The notes: a model not told the origin generated them from the sequence alone. 64,000 bases of DNA from Molanna angustata (GCA_963576475.1 OY754968.1:19764734-19828733), one strand, 5' to 3'. Shown: positions 33,016 through 45,184, numbered from the stretch's first letter. Numbers and translations: made by a program.

Positions 33016-35220
33016 AATTCATCGTTATAATTCATTAATTCACTTAAATATATATTATCAAAGAATAATATTTAGCAAAATTTCATAAAATAAAATAAAG
33101 CGCAGGAAAATAACGCAGGGGTTAGTTTTCACTGATACCTACATAATTCCTCTCATTCGCAACCTTTGAACAAGATTTTCATCAATGTTTTTTAAATCAA
33201 ATCACATCATGTTTCTTTACTAAATTTTCGATAGTACTACCTATAGGTATGTATATGTGCCTTACTTTTTAACATACATAAGTGAAAATACCCGCAAATA
33301 GGTACTCATATTTCATCAAAACATCCTGAAAGAGTAGACAGACACCAACCTATTGCTGTCAATACTTACTTGTAGCCTGATCAAGTAGCGGGTTTAGTGC
33401 CGAATGGAATTTTTCCAACTATAATAACCAGTGTATAATCTGTGGTACCTACTCAAATGAACTTATTTAAAATGGACAAAAATTGATGAATAAACAGAAG
33501 TTAACAGATTCCTTAAATAAGTATTTGCATGTTTTTTATCTTTCATTGTAAGAACTTTTATATTCACAAATTATTAATGATTCTAGAAGCAGTCAGGTAC
33601 TAAGAAATCAATTAATCAATTCGACGATTCAATTCAACGAACACATCAAAAGGTCTGTATAATAAACCTACCAATATACCTAATATTCTTTTAATAAAGG
33701 TGTTTCAGCTGACATACCAGTAACCACCATCCAGGTCTGGAACGAATGCATTATTCGCAACAATGATACGATCACAAAACACTTTTGGGGGTAGAAACAA
33801 CTTGATACTGAAGTAAGTTTATGCAAGTCATGCACCCTTGTTAAACCTTAAGTTAACGGTCTCGTGGATGATGGACAATCATAAGGTCCATTTCTTTGAA
33901 CAACAAACCATCTATGAAGCAACACAAAGCTATCGATAAAAAACACTAATCCATACAACGCTTATATTTTGTAGCCAAGACACAATTTTCAAATGAAGCC
34001 AGATCTTAAAAAAATATTAATTTCAATTCACTGATGTATTTTAATAGCCTGGTAATATTCATAAAAGATGTCTTGGAAAATGTCAAGTAATCCAGACTCG
34101 GTGCAAAATAATATTTCGAATTTTAAAACATTTATTTCACTATCTGTTCCCTTCACCTTATCTCTTCGCCTCGATCTGTCAAATACCAACGTTTCTTAAG
34201 ATTTTATAATAGGACCAGCTAATGGTAAAAATACTTTTTTTGTAATACGTCATAGGTATTATTTGTAAGGAAAGGAATAGAATTGCTTAAAAGTTATTTA
34301 CTTATCTCTTGGAATACCAGCCTAAGCATCTCCTTCCTTTCAATATATTCGTGATACAAAACTTTCATGACTGTCCCTCCAGCTCTTGTTCAGAGAGGAT
34401 TCGTTAGCATTTGTATGTGCAAATCTATCACTAGACATTACGACTAATACATGGTCCATCTAGTATCTTTATTATCGATCAACCGCACCGATAAATATCA
34501 TTATTTGTTTCATAAGCTGTTAAGTATATTATATTTGAAATGATAGAAGACCATTAGATAGGTAGGTAGGTACCTACCCATGTCTGCAACCATATGTAGG
34601 TATGTTTCATAGTTAAATTAAACTTTTTATTTATTTCAAGATAGTTTAATTTGAAATTTATTAAACATAGCGTCCTTTGAAATGAATCAATCAGTACGAT
34701 AAAATATCGATCATCGCTCAATCATAATAACTGAATGATTCCTGAGTGCACATGACAATAGTGGGCAGATGCCCCAAACAGGTGTGAAAAGAATGCTTGA
34801 GACCCGTCCCAGTTTTTTACTGAACCTACTTAACACACAAAAACTCTCCATCCATATTGATAGCCACTGAGCAAACACTATTTAGGACCAAAAGTGTTTT
34901 ATTGATCAATAGCCATGTTAGATCGATTGAACACATTTATAGACATTGTTATACAATCAGTCGAGGACTAGTTGTATTTTTTTATTGTTCGTTCATGGTG
35001 GAATGACTGAACAACATTTTTAGGATTTTTTACTTCATGTTTTGGTATTTGAAGTATTTGTAAAATACAATGAAATGTGATTGAAACTAGATAATGAATA
35101 ATATTTCCCATTTACGAATTGATATTTAATTTTCTTTACTATTATTTATTTTCATTAAAATATAATGTAGGTATATGTGTATAACAATACGCTTGCCAGT
35201 ACATTGTTTTTTACCCTTTG
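33016..35220. other. AT-rich stretch, no gene seen
   Basis: No coding or repeat feature that I can identify. A GGTAGGTAGGTACCTACC palindrome sits at about 34,561-34,579, a word frequent in moth and butterfly DNA. Confidence 0.55.
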
Positions 35221-35224
35221 ATAA

Positions 35225-35615
35225 AAAGCATAAAATGTTTGTGCTGATAAATGTAGTGTAACGATTCAATCAGATAAAAACATTACAACACACAAAATAC
35301 AAAAATATTAGAATAATCATAAAAAATCATCAAAATAAAATGCTTGTGCTGATAAATGTAGTGTAACGATTCATTTACATAAAAACATTACAACACACAA
35401 AATACAAAAATATTAGAATACTTAATCATAAAAAATCATCAAAATAAAATGCTTGTGCTGATAAATGGAGTAGGTACCTACATATAGTACCAATTCAATT
35501 ATACAAAAACATAACACACAAAATACATAAAATCAAAAATATTAGAATAATCATAAAAAAAAATTATCAAAATAAATTGCTTGTGCTGATAAATGGAGTA
35601 GGTACATATTATTAT
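35225..35615. repeat. Tandem repeat, 105-128 bp units, four copies
   Basis: TGYTTGTGCTGATAAATG starts at 35,236, 35,341, 35,450 and 35,578. Each unit also carries ACAACACACAAAATACAAAA and TATTAGAATA. Unit length grows from 105 to 109 to 128 bp through small insertions, and the last copy is partial. It abuts the (TTC)n tail complement of the next RTE copy. Confidence 0.85.
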
Positions 35616-35617
35616 AG

Positions 35618-36360
35618 TAACGATTCTTCTTCTTCTTCTTCTTTTGAATAGACCTTAAGGTCTGTTTTTAAGAGGCCTGCTCTTCCTGCGAAGTGGACCC
35701 CCAGCTATCCCTCCATATTTTTGGCGGTCTACCGCGAGGGCGGGTTCCGTGAGGCTGATTGTGAAGCACGATATGAGGAAGTCTGGTGCTGTCCATCCTT
35801 TGGACATGACCATACCAGTCCCTCCTCCGCTGCCTGCTCCATCTGATGATATCGTCAACCTCACATAGTTCCCTTATTCTGGAGTTCCTCACTCGGTCTC
35901 TCAGGGTTTTGCCTGCAATAGCTCTCAATGTCCTCATTTCTGAAGTCCTCAACATTTGTTTGCTTCTGACTGTGTCTGCTCGTGCCTCTATACCATATGT
36001 CATCACTGGTCTTACGCATGCTTTGTAGATTCTCACTTTGCTTTTAATGGCCATATCCTCATTTTTCCAAATATTGGATTTTAGGGCGCCCGAGACTGCA
36101 GCTGCCTTATTGACTTGGCTCTGAATTTCTTCGCAGAGGTCAGCATCTTCTGCTATGTCAATTCCTAGGTATCTAAAGGTATTTTCACATTTCAAAGGTA
36201 AATTCATTTTACCAATGTGCTTAATATTTTTATTACTACTTATTATTATTTGTGTTGAAAATTTTCGCGTTTAATATCAACTTTCACAGCTCTTCCGACA
36301 TTGGTAAAATGATAAGTGCGTTTTTCAAGCTCCTGTAGTATTGCAATTTTCTTACAAATA
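35618..36360 (-). pseudogene. RTE-clade 3' portion with a 179-codon open frame
   Basis: An uninterrupted minus-strand frame (36,207-35,668) encodes the end of the reverse transcriptase thumb and the C-terminal domain: TFRYLGIDIAEDADLCEEI, VRIYKACVRPVMTYGIEARA, MLRTSEMRTLRAIAGKTLRD, WYGHVQRMD and RPRGRPPKIWRD. Upstream, ELEKRTYHFTNVGRAVKVDI (36,270-36,340) is out of frame. The catalytic domains are absent, so this is a 5'-truncated copy. A (GAA)n tail (complement of 35,624-35,644) marks the 3' end. It is less decayed than the other RTE pieces here. Confidence 0.8.
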
Positions 36361-36589
36361 TCGTATAATCTCAGTACTAAAAATTCTTAAAAATTATGTG
36401 TTGGGTAGGGTGATCTCTTGGTCTTAAAATTTTTGTAATATTTGCATAGGAGTTATATATTATGTGTAACATAAGCAATTACCCCCGCCACGAAAGAGTA
36501 TTGTAGTATTTAGTGTAGGTACCTAATAGTCCGTAATACATTGAGTACATTTATTTTTAATCATATAACTATGTATCTACTAATTTCTT

Positions 36590-36700
36590 AAATGTGTAAG
36601 TTTTCTGATTCTCTTAACCACTTTCTTGGTCTGATTGTCCATTTTGATTTTGTATCAATAATTCCAAGGTATTTTACTTTTTCGACTATATTTAAAGCAG
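36590..36700 (-). pseudogene. Short RTE-type reverse transcriptase scrap
   Basis: The minus strand reads VEKVKYLGIIDTKSKW then TIRPRKWLRESENL, resembling the YLG region after the catalytic box of RTE-type reverse transcriptases. It is only about 35 codons, and its relation to the copy ending at 36,360 is unclear. Confidence 0.4.
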
Positions 36701-37329
36701 AGCAATCCGATATACACGTAGATGTATTATGGGACAAAACTCTATTTTGGATTTTTTAGTGAAAAAAAACATTAATTTATATGCTCAATGACTTCCTAAA
36801 AAGTTTAATGAAGCAGGTTCTTTCCAATGTCCTTTTTGTTTGATTTTTGGCATTGCGAAAAAAGTAATTTTTAGTAATTTACCGTTTCAAGACAGCACTC
36901 CACGTATATGTATACCTACATTAAATCATTGTAAGGCGCATAAATGTCTCTGTCCGATTTCCTTGAAGAATTGGCGACCCCGACGATTTTAATTCAATGA
37001 ATCTCTGTTTTTTTTAGAACAGGATTTTTTTATTAGGTATACTATTGTACATACCTTATTCATTTGATGATGTGCGTTGCTTGGAAAAGAATGCTAATTT
37101 GATTTGTAGGTTCATTTAATTGAGAAATAATGAAAAAATCGTTTTTAATTATATGCATATAATATTTATAATTGATGGAAGAAGTTTTATGCATTAAATT
37201 AATATTAATTTGTGCTCCTCCCGATAGATGGACGCCTTCGAACACAATTGTGAATGAATTTACGTTGATTAAATAAATATACCTTCCAAATTAACAGCTC
37301 TCACAACGAAAACTCACTACAAAAATGAC
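36701..37329. other. AT-rich stretch, no gene seen
   Basis: No feature recognised. Confidence 0.55.
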
Positions 37330-37465
37330 ATTCTAAATTGGCGAATGTTGCAATTGCGTAAAGTGGTCACTTAAGCCAGCCGATGACAGGTCATAAGCCC
37401 TGTATGAATGACTTTGTAATTATTCCTTGCTTTCAAAACACAATCTCTTTCTTAATCTCAATGGG
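37330..37465 (-). repeat. Dispersed repeat family R1, inverted copy
   Basis: AAGCCAGCCGATGACAGGTC and ATAAGCCCTGTA are the reverse complement of words at 1,899-1,925. This is the third copy of the family in the window. Confidence 0.55.
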
Positions 37466-38215
37466 GATGTTCCAAAAATATACCTAAGTACCTACATACT
37501 TCTATATGTTTCATTACTTCCATAATATGCATATTATTTAGTGTTGTATTTTTAATAACACTCTTGTTGATAAATCAAATTTATCAATTACTTCAATCAA
37601 GAATAGGTGGTACACAACACGTGAACTCCAGTTACAAATTCCATGCGAGTAATATTAAACATTTTTGTTCGCGATCCAACGAAAAAGAAATCTGCCAGTA
37701 ATTTTAATGTTTTCAAAAGCTGTCACTTCATATTCCGCCTGAGAAATATTTTGTAATGAGATTCGATATTCCCGTCGGGAAAAAAATATTATAAAAGAAA
37801 ACAAAAAGTTGTTACCGATAAACCAGTTGGAAGCGGAACTTTACAAGTTGTTCTGACACAGGGGCGAAGTTTATACTGCGTCTGCCCTTTAATCGAATAA
37901 AATACCCTTCGATATAATATAAAGTTTACTCTGTGTAGCCTTGGTCTAACAATGATACTGACGGAATTCTCAATGCTGTTCCGTTTAACTCGGGACAGAG
38001 AATACTATGCCAGATCAATAGACTTGGCATAGCATACAGAGAAGACAAAGCTACCTTTCAATCCACATTTCTGATTTTTATACAAGGAAAAAATATACTT
38101 ACAACCATAATCAATATTAGTTGATATGAGTTGAAAAAGTTACTAATTAATATGGATCAAATAGTTTTTTTGGATTTAAAAAAAAGGATGAATATGTCCT
38201 TGTAACATATACATA
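37466..38215. other. Stretch with no gene seen
   Basis: Sequence of mixed complexity, with no coding motif and no repeat family recognised. Confidence 0.5.
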
Positions 38216-38217
38216 TA

Positions 38218-39310
38218 TTATACATCCTCATACATTCCCTAAATTAAGCATAAATGCTTGTGCAACGAAATACAATCCAAATTGCCTTTTTCCAACTGTC
38301 GATTTGTTCAGGAGAACTTTGTTCTCTTAACATATCGACAATGTATCAAGCCAGAATACGCGAGAATTGTATGGAGAGGTCTACTTTTTTCACGGCTTTT
38401 CCAACTTTGAAGTCAAAAAACACCAACTTAGAGGCTTCGCAGCATATATGTTCCATACACGGATTTACTCAGAATTCGGAGTAGAACATTTCGTGTGTCT
38501 GTGTGTCTGTGTGTGTGTGTGTCTGTGTGTGTGTCCGTCCCCCCTTATAACTTTTGATCCGCTCAATTTACAGAGCCCAAAATTTCAGAATATATAAACA
38601 GTTATAGGCCTACAAAACTTTTATACTCAGAATTTTGAATTTTTGTTTCAGTCAGGGGTTATCAACTTTTGAATTTTTATTTTATTTTTCCATATATCTC
38701 AGAAACCATAAAAGCTAGAACGCTGAAAATTGGTACAAACATAGAAAAATAAAAAATCTCAAATTGATTTTTTCAAAAAAAATCCAGGGTTTCTCAAACA
38801 TTTTTTATTAAGAAAAATATTTTTTTTATGATAAATTTATGAGTTTAACTGCCTATATTTCCAAAACCTATACAATTATCGAAAAAAGCCGAAATACCCC
38901 AACTAGATAATTTAATTTTCTATAAAAAATATCAACATTGTAGTAGAAGATCTCAATTTTTTTTAACAATTTTTTTAAAAATTGAATTTAGTGATGACAT
39001 CGCTTCATACATTTTGTATGGCAGTCGCCTATACACAATATGTAAGAAGACTTAATAGTTTGATACTTCATCTCCAAACATACATACCATCATGCTATTT
39101 TCATATTCTGGGTAGGAAAAAAGGAACTTCCTCCATACTATCCTATCTTGACATACATACCTACATAATATATGTTGTATAGAAAACAAAATATCTGAAA
39201 ATATTCAATAATTTGTATTTATGGGTTTATAGTTTGGTACATATTCTTCAACTATACATACTATCGCTATCGACAGTTGGATCTCATGTGTTACATGCAA
39301 CTAGTATTAA
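38218..39310 (+). repeat. Dispersed repeat family R3, copy B (longer copy)
   Basis: From about 38,500 a GTGTCT microsatellite leads into TCCGTCCCCCCTTATAACTT and then the sequence shared with 5,620-6,515, ending GTTACATGCAACTAGT. The first 45 bases (CATTCCCTAAATTAAGCATA, AATGCTTGT) instead match the SINE body at 59,918-59,950, so the left end may be a separate SINE fragment. Copy B has no counterpart of the Penelope-like insert in copy A. Confidence 0.6.
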
Positions 39311-39429
39311 TACTTCTGTTACTCGTTGTGATTGATTCCTCTAAGAACATTTTTTTTATTTCTATTTGTCCTATTGATATATTTTTCTACACCGACGTTG
39401 CTTCTTTAGTATTTAATGTGATTTGTTAA

Positions 39430-39665
39430 TCAAATCTTATTCCTCTTTGGCGTCATGGCTGAGGATGGCACTCTATGAATGGTCCGCACGCTTCGCCTCC
39501 ATAGGTATTAGGCAGATCGGAGGGCTTCGGTGATTGAAGATCCTGGTCTTAACAATCTCTTAACTATGCAAGGTCACTTCGTCGGTCTGCGAAAGACCTC
39601 TGTATCTCCTACCCTCCTCGTTTCCGATTTCGCTTCTCAAAGTAATCAAAGGGTCTTCAATCAAT
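39430..39665. repeat. GC-richer fragment, probable dispersed repeat
   Basis: TTTGGCGTCATGGCTGAGGA through GGTCTGCGAAAGACCTC, ending in an A11 run (39,668-39,680). The higher GC and the terminal A-run suggest a retroelement 3' piece on the plus strand. There is no protein match that I can support. Confidence 0.35.
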
Positions 39666-40124
39666 TATAAAAAAAAAAAAATTTTAAATTTGGAATACAG
39701 CATAAATGAAATCCCCCATTCAACGGGATGTGAGATCCTTCGAACACCTCTGTTCTCTAGTTATTATCGTAAAATCGCCATCTTTCACGTATTAATATAC
39801 ATATGTGAGACTTCGATTTTCTGTCCTTGTTTTACCCTTTTCCTCGTCGAATACAACGAGCGAAAGAGAAAGCATCGTTCATCCATGCCAATAATGCACT
39901 GGGCGTCTCCTTGGCAATTCATCATTGTGTTGGATACCAAAGCATCTCAACATTGCCACAGTGATATTATGTAAGAATCAGCATCATTTGCAATAAAAAA
40001 TATAGAAATTTTCATGGATTTTTGATCACAGATAGAAATTAAAATTTTCAATTCTCAGAAACAATCATACATTGGGTTGAAGGGTGAGTTAAAAGAATCT
40101 GTCTTTTCTCCGTCGATGATAAGT

Positions 40125-40603
40125 TTTAATTTCATTTTTTATAAAATATTGGTACTGATAAACGGGCAAAAAATATTAATAAGACAGGCTTACTGCATTC
40201 AGTCGTATTTCAATGGTACAAAGGAGAATATAAATTTAAATTCCTTGAAAAAAGAATATGACCTGGTAATGTGAATTATTTATTTATATATATATTTATT
40301 TTTTATAAAATATTGGCACTGATAAACGGGCAAAAAATATTAAGACAGGCTTACTGCATTCAGTCGTATTTCAATGGTACAAAGGAGAATATAAATTTAA
40401 ATTCCTTGAAAAAAGAATATGACCTGGTAATGTGAATTATTTATTTATTTATATATTTATTTTTTATAAAATATTGGCACTGATAAACGGGCAAAAAATA
40501 TTAAGACAGGCTTACTGCATTCAGTCGTATTTCAATGGCACAAAGGAGAATATAAATTTAAATTCCTTCAAAAAAGAATATGACCTGGTAATGTGAATTA
40601 TTT
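40125..40603. repeat. Three tandem copies of a ~162-bp unit
   Basis: ATAAAATATTGG begins at 40,141, 40,305 and 40,466 (periods 164 and 161). Each unit contains GATAAACGGGCAAAAAATAT, CAGGCTTACTGCATTCAGTC and GAATATGACCTGGTAATGTG and ends in a growing TTTA tract. The copies are almost identical. Confidence 0.9.
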
Positions 40604-40649
40604 ATTTATTTATATATTTATTAATTAATTTATTTATTTATTTATATAT

Positions 40650-40744
<95 letters not shown>

Positions 40745-40765
40745 GGTATTTATTTATTTATCTAT

Positions 40766-40860
<95 letters not shown>
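40603..40860. repeat. (TTTA)n microsatellite, about 260 bp
   Basis: A near-perfect run of TTTA units with few interruptions (AGGTA near 40,745, CTA near 40,762). It continues directly from the TTTA tract that ends each ~162-bp unit. Confidence 0.95.
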
Positions 40861-42298
40861 TACATCTTCTTGTACCTACATAATATAAACAAATATAATT
40901 ATACACTGGCGGGCATATTGTCACTAAGCAATTTCTTCCAACCAACCAGATTACAAAGTATGCCAATGTGTATGTACAACAGCAAAAGAATAAGAGTAAA
41001 AGAAATCAAAGAAAATACATATAAAACTTAAATACTTTTAAAACAAAAAAAATCATAGTAATAATTCATAATAATCATATTTTGAATGAAGTATTATGGC
41101 GAAGAAAAAATGATAAATGTAGGTATGTCAATATATAAAAGTATTGCCCTTAATGCCATAAGGCACGTGGCATAATAAAATAATAGGTACCATTAAATAT
41201 ATATACCTTATTAAAATTACTTAAAAATAAGTAAAAAAACACGATTTTTTTAATTTATTCCTCTAATTTATAAAATATTGAATATAGGTTAGTGGACATC
41301 AAGACTTAGGAGTCAAAAAATTAGAAATAATGAAATATACCATGCATTTCGTTGATTTGTACTGTTGCTTGTTGCACTTTGTAGGAATGTACAATTTACA
41401 GAAGAACCTATCATTATCTTCTGATGACTGTCTAGTGTTTTAATATACGTAGGTAAAAGAAATAATATGAAATGCTGTCATAAGAGACACCTGTAAAATT
41501 GAAGATATCACAATCTAGCCGGAAGAGAAGGAGGTTCAGGCGGAACCATGTTAATATAATGTAAAAAAAATAGACTCGCCCGTGTTGCTGTACATGAAAT
41601 CCCTGAAGGTCAACGTTTACCTAAAAGACCAAGGATGGAAGGATAGATGGTCATACGCATCCCAGTAATGGGCCGATATGACAAGAGGAAGAATAAGAAA
41701 AATCCACTTACCTTAAATGCAAGAAACACAAAGATACTTGCTCCCATGTGAACAAAAAGTCGTGGTTATCAAGAAACTAGAGTAGGTATATATTGCATAA
41801 AGAGAACAAATGAGAGTGCCCACATAAGTACATATTAATTTAATTTTCTGAAATAACCAATTTCCTCCTATACAGTCGTATTGAAGTGCATAATAAGCAA
41901 AGATGACATGACATGACAAGTAAAGAGAGGCAATAAAATGGCGGCAACTAGCGAAGGAAGGTATTTTTAGTGTTGAAAATTACAAGACTTTTTATAATAA
42001 TTTGCGAGAAAATATTTTGGATACTGTCAGCTGCCAGGGCTACTGTGTCTCGCGTATTTCAAGATGAAGGGGGCGATTCGCAAGTTTTCGATCACGATCT
42101 TTCTCGAGGATATCGACAGTCGAGAAATATTGATCGAATATAATTTTAATTAAGATCGAATGTAAAAACATTGTTAAATAATAATTCAATTTTTTTGTTA
42201 TAATTTACCACAAAGCTACACATTCGATATTTGAGAAAATTAATATATTTTTTTACATAATTTTACATCATCAGTAGTTAATAAAATGTATTATTTTA
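40861..42298. other. Stretch with no gene seen
   Basis: AT-rich. 41,575-41,700 has faint RTE-like wording (plus frame RLARVAVHEIPEGQRLPKRP) but too little to call. Confidence 0.5.
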
Positions 42299-42330
42299 AA
42301 AGGCCTCTCACAGTGCGCAGTTAAATTTCA

Positions 42331-42560
42331 AAAGGACCTTACACAGTTTTTTTAAAGCATTTTATTTTTTGGTGCACCATTATATTCCGCGAAATATCGG
42401 TCATTGTAGAGACCGTACAGCTGTATACTTCAAAACTGAAAAATAATGATTTACACTATTATGTTTCTGAGCCCTCCATATTAAAGCATGTGGTATGCAT
42501 TGATATAATAATATCAATGAAAAAAATAAAATGCTTTAAAAAAACTGTGGAAGGTCCTTT
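42331..42560. mobile_element. 230-bp MITE with 40-bp inverted repeats
   Basis: The left arm AAAGGACCTTACACAGTTTT, continuing to 42,370, is the reverse complement of 42,521-42,560 with 39 of 40 bases matching. The interior has no coding capacity. A word like the terminus (AAAAGGCCTCTCACAGTG) lies just outside at 42,299. Related interior sequence (TTTCTGAGCCATCCATATTA) occurs at 44,560. The target duplication is unclear, and the superfamily is unassigned. Confidence 0.8.
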
Positions 42561-43027
42561 AATTTACATTTTAAGCCACTTGGTAGCAGCACCTACTTTG
42601 GGTCTTCAACTTAAGTCCAAATGTCTCTGGAATCATAGTACCTACTTAAACAAAGTCAACTTACACCATTATGTTTTTCAGGTTTTCATTTTTATTAACA
42701 GAATTTTCAAAACCACAACACCAGAAAAGATAACCCAAACCATCAAGTTTTTAAACTTTATACAAAGTGGTGCCAAGAAAATGATCCTGTTTTATTTTAT
42801 CAGACATATTTTCAATAATCAATTTAACTTAAATTCCATAATTTTACTACAATATATGTATTGCGCCAACATATTAGGAGTACACGATCTGGGGAAAAAT
42901 TTAGGGTACATGTATGTACGTCTGGGACGACACAGCATGCAAGGAATCTCAAGAAATCTCTGTTTGACTTAATCGTTTAACTTAGTCAAACCCATGTAAA
43001 CATACTTACCTATACCTATTTATTTAC

Positions 43028-43621
43028 AGCGACACTTGCTGCGGCGGACAGAACCGCAACATCAATGTTGCTTTGAGCTTGATTGTTGACTAAAGATACG
43101 AATGACATTGATACCATTGATCTAAATTCTATGGTTTCAGGGCACTCATATTTACCTTATGATGCAGATTTTGGCGAAATTGAACAAGCTACACAAAACC
43201 ATATCGTGTACACACCATGGCAGATGACTGAAATCAAATCACCATGCTTGCATGAAATACAAATAAATTCTTGTTAAGGGAGGGTGATGACATTCTGAGC
43301 ATTGACAAGTTTTCTAAAGAAGCCGACTGGCTTTAAATGCTATGGCTTCCTTTCAGCAAAGAAAAGGAATACTCCATCCAATATAAGTACACCCTTAACA
43401 AAGAAATGCCCGACATGAAACTCACAAAACAAGGTCGTCCTCAAAGCCTTGCTCTCATCAAACAAGACAAGTTGTACGATGGACTCAAAATAATGTCCAC
43501 TCTCAAGAAAACTAACATGATATTCTTATTAAAATATTTCTTTCCAGTACATAATGCGTTCCGCAGAAGCAACAATGTCCAAGAATACCTCAGCCCACTT
43601 GACGACTGTGACTATGAATAG
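43028..43621 (+). pseudogene. Degraded transposase-like gene (DNCGGQN-type)
   Basis: Pieces of one protein appear in order with frameshifts and stops between them. They are CGGQNRNINVALSLIVD (43,037-43,090), DTIDLNSMVSGHSYLPYDAD and FGEIEQ (about 43,110-43,190), then WLPFSKEKEYSIQYKYTLNK with QGRPQSLALIKQDKLYDG (43,340-43,490), and a C terminus VHNAFRRSNNVQEYLSPLDD (to 43,621). This matches a protein type I recall as multi-copy in insect genomes and transposon-related, with an acidic D-x-CGGQN motif resembling a catalytic site. I cannot name its superfamily with certainty. At least three breaks make it non-functional. Confidence 0.5.
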
Positions 43622-43639
43622 AGCGAAGCAAAAAAAAAT

Positions 43640-44100
43640 AAAAGATAAGACATCGAGGGGGATCGCGATCCACTTCCACGCCGGCGACGCTATAGAGCTC
43701 ATTGGCCCTGTTCACCACCGGACGCAGCCGCAACATCGGACAAACACAAAATATCCACCATCCATCGGGTTCAACCACTGCCCCCGAGAATCCAACCACA
43801 CACGTCAGGGCCTCCGATTGGTCTCGAAATCGGCCGCTAAGTACACTCCGTTTCAAGTCGGAGGGGCTTGTACCCCGACCCCTCGGTCCTCGTGTTGGCG
43901 TCCGAAGGTTCCGCGGGCTAACACCGGGGGCATCCGACGCAATCATCACCTGTCAGATTTGACGTCTCGTTGTCAACACAGGATGTCTGACCCGACGTCT
44001 GCGCCGGCGGTGTGCCCGAACCACACAACAACATTCGCCACAGTTGACGAGTAACTGCCGAGCGAGACTAGAGGCGTCCGTCCTGCTCTTCTCTAAGTAT
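43640..44100. other. GC-rich island, unidentified
   Basis: About 460 bp of markedly GC- and CpG-rich DNA (for example CACGCCGGCGACGCTATAGA and GTCGGAGGGGCTTGTACCCC) in an AT-rich setting. Frames of 119-166 codons are open on both strands, as expected from GC-rich sequence, without motifs I recognise. It is followed directly by a LINE/SINE tail (44,110-44,235), so it could be the 5' part of the same retroelement or an old CpG-rich UTR. Confidence 0.4.
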
Positions 44101-44109
44101 AGAATAAGA

Positions 44110-44235
44110 CATGTTTTTTCATTTCTCACGCAAATATTGCTTCTCTGGGCTGGAAACACTGGTTAGTTGGAAGAAATTGCCATACGGCAATAAACTCGCC
44201 ACTTGCGCAAGGTGCAAGGAAGTGTTTATTATTAT
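44110..44235 (+). repeat. LINE/SINE 3' tail with conserved stem-loop
   Basis: TTTCTCACGCAAATATTGCT, CTGGAAACACTGGTTAGTTG and the stem ATTGCC-ATAC-GGCAAT (44,176-44,191), then AAACTCGCC and a TTTATTTA end. It matches the SINE at 115-318 (minus) and the one at 5,490-5,640. Confidence 0.6.
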
Positions 44236-45184
44236 TTATTTATTTATGTTTTCTAAAACACTTTTTCTTTTATGTTTTTGTGTTATTCAATAAGCACAAG
44301 TCTTTTGTAAGAGACCTACTTTTTATTTTAATATCAAAACTCATCATGGTGTATAAGTCATTTTGTTACAAGCATCGTAATGTAAGTCAGTATCCCCCCC
44401 CCCCCCGCCTCCCCCTAAAATAAAAAAAGAATAAGTTGAAATTAAACAAATTTTATAGTTTATAAATCCTTAAATAAAGTAACTCAATGATTTTTCAATA
44501 GTGTCAAACGCAAAACCATTAACACTGAAAAAAATTTCTGGTTTCACCACTATATTTCTGAGCCATCCATATTATTAAATTTACTTTCAATACTGGAGAT
44601 TGAAATCTGTCTAAGTTCATTGATTTTTTTTTTTGTCAATAAGTATTAGGTATCTATTGATTTACTGTCTATCATTAAAAAAATATTTTTAATATAAATT
44701 CGTTCATAAAAAAAATCTATTTTAAACAATAGTTTTACTATTGTTGTGAAAAAAAATGAAATAGAATATTCTCCGTATCAATGAAATATTCCTAATATTC
44801 TAAACATGTTTATTCGTTACCAATCGAAATTCTCCAAAGAGTAATGATAATTTTGATATTCATGTTGATGGTGAAATTTAATATTATGTATAGATATTAT
44901 AATCGAAACATTTCGATAGTCCGCTACCGTATAGGTACAATAGGTATTGAGAGAATCGGTGTCAGATGCGGAAAGATTTGAGAGCGCGAATACCACCTTC
45001 TTGCGAGGCCTGTAATTTGGTTGAAATGCCGACAACATCATACCTGCGTGATAGCTGTCTGTTCTGTGTCTACCTATCACTTACATACATACCTACCTGA
45101 TATCTACATACCTACAGTGCCTTGCCATTTTATTAGACACATTAAAACTTTATACTTGCGTAAACACATTAAAACTTTGTGTGC
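44236..45184. other. Stretch with no gene seen
   Basis: Contains a C13 run (44,395-44,407) and, at about 44,510-44,590, a piece related to the interior of the MITE at 42,331-42,560. No coding feature. Confidence 0.5.

Noticed and set aside
42030..42110. A mariner-type helix-turn-helix (frame with TVSRVFQDE)
   Set aside because: Only a handful of residues fit, with no catalytic domain or inverted ends nearby.
42490..42972. 160-codon frame
   Set aside because: It begins inside the MITE terminal repeat, runs through AT-rich DNA and has no motif or codon signal.
43554..44054. 166-codon plus frame and 119-codon minus frame
   Set aside because: Open on both strands because of high GC; the plus frame only joins the end of the transposase relic, in another frame, to the GC-rich island.
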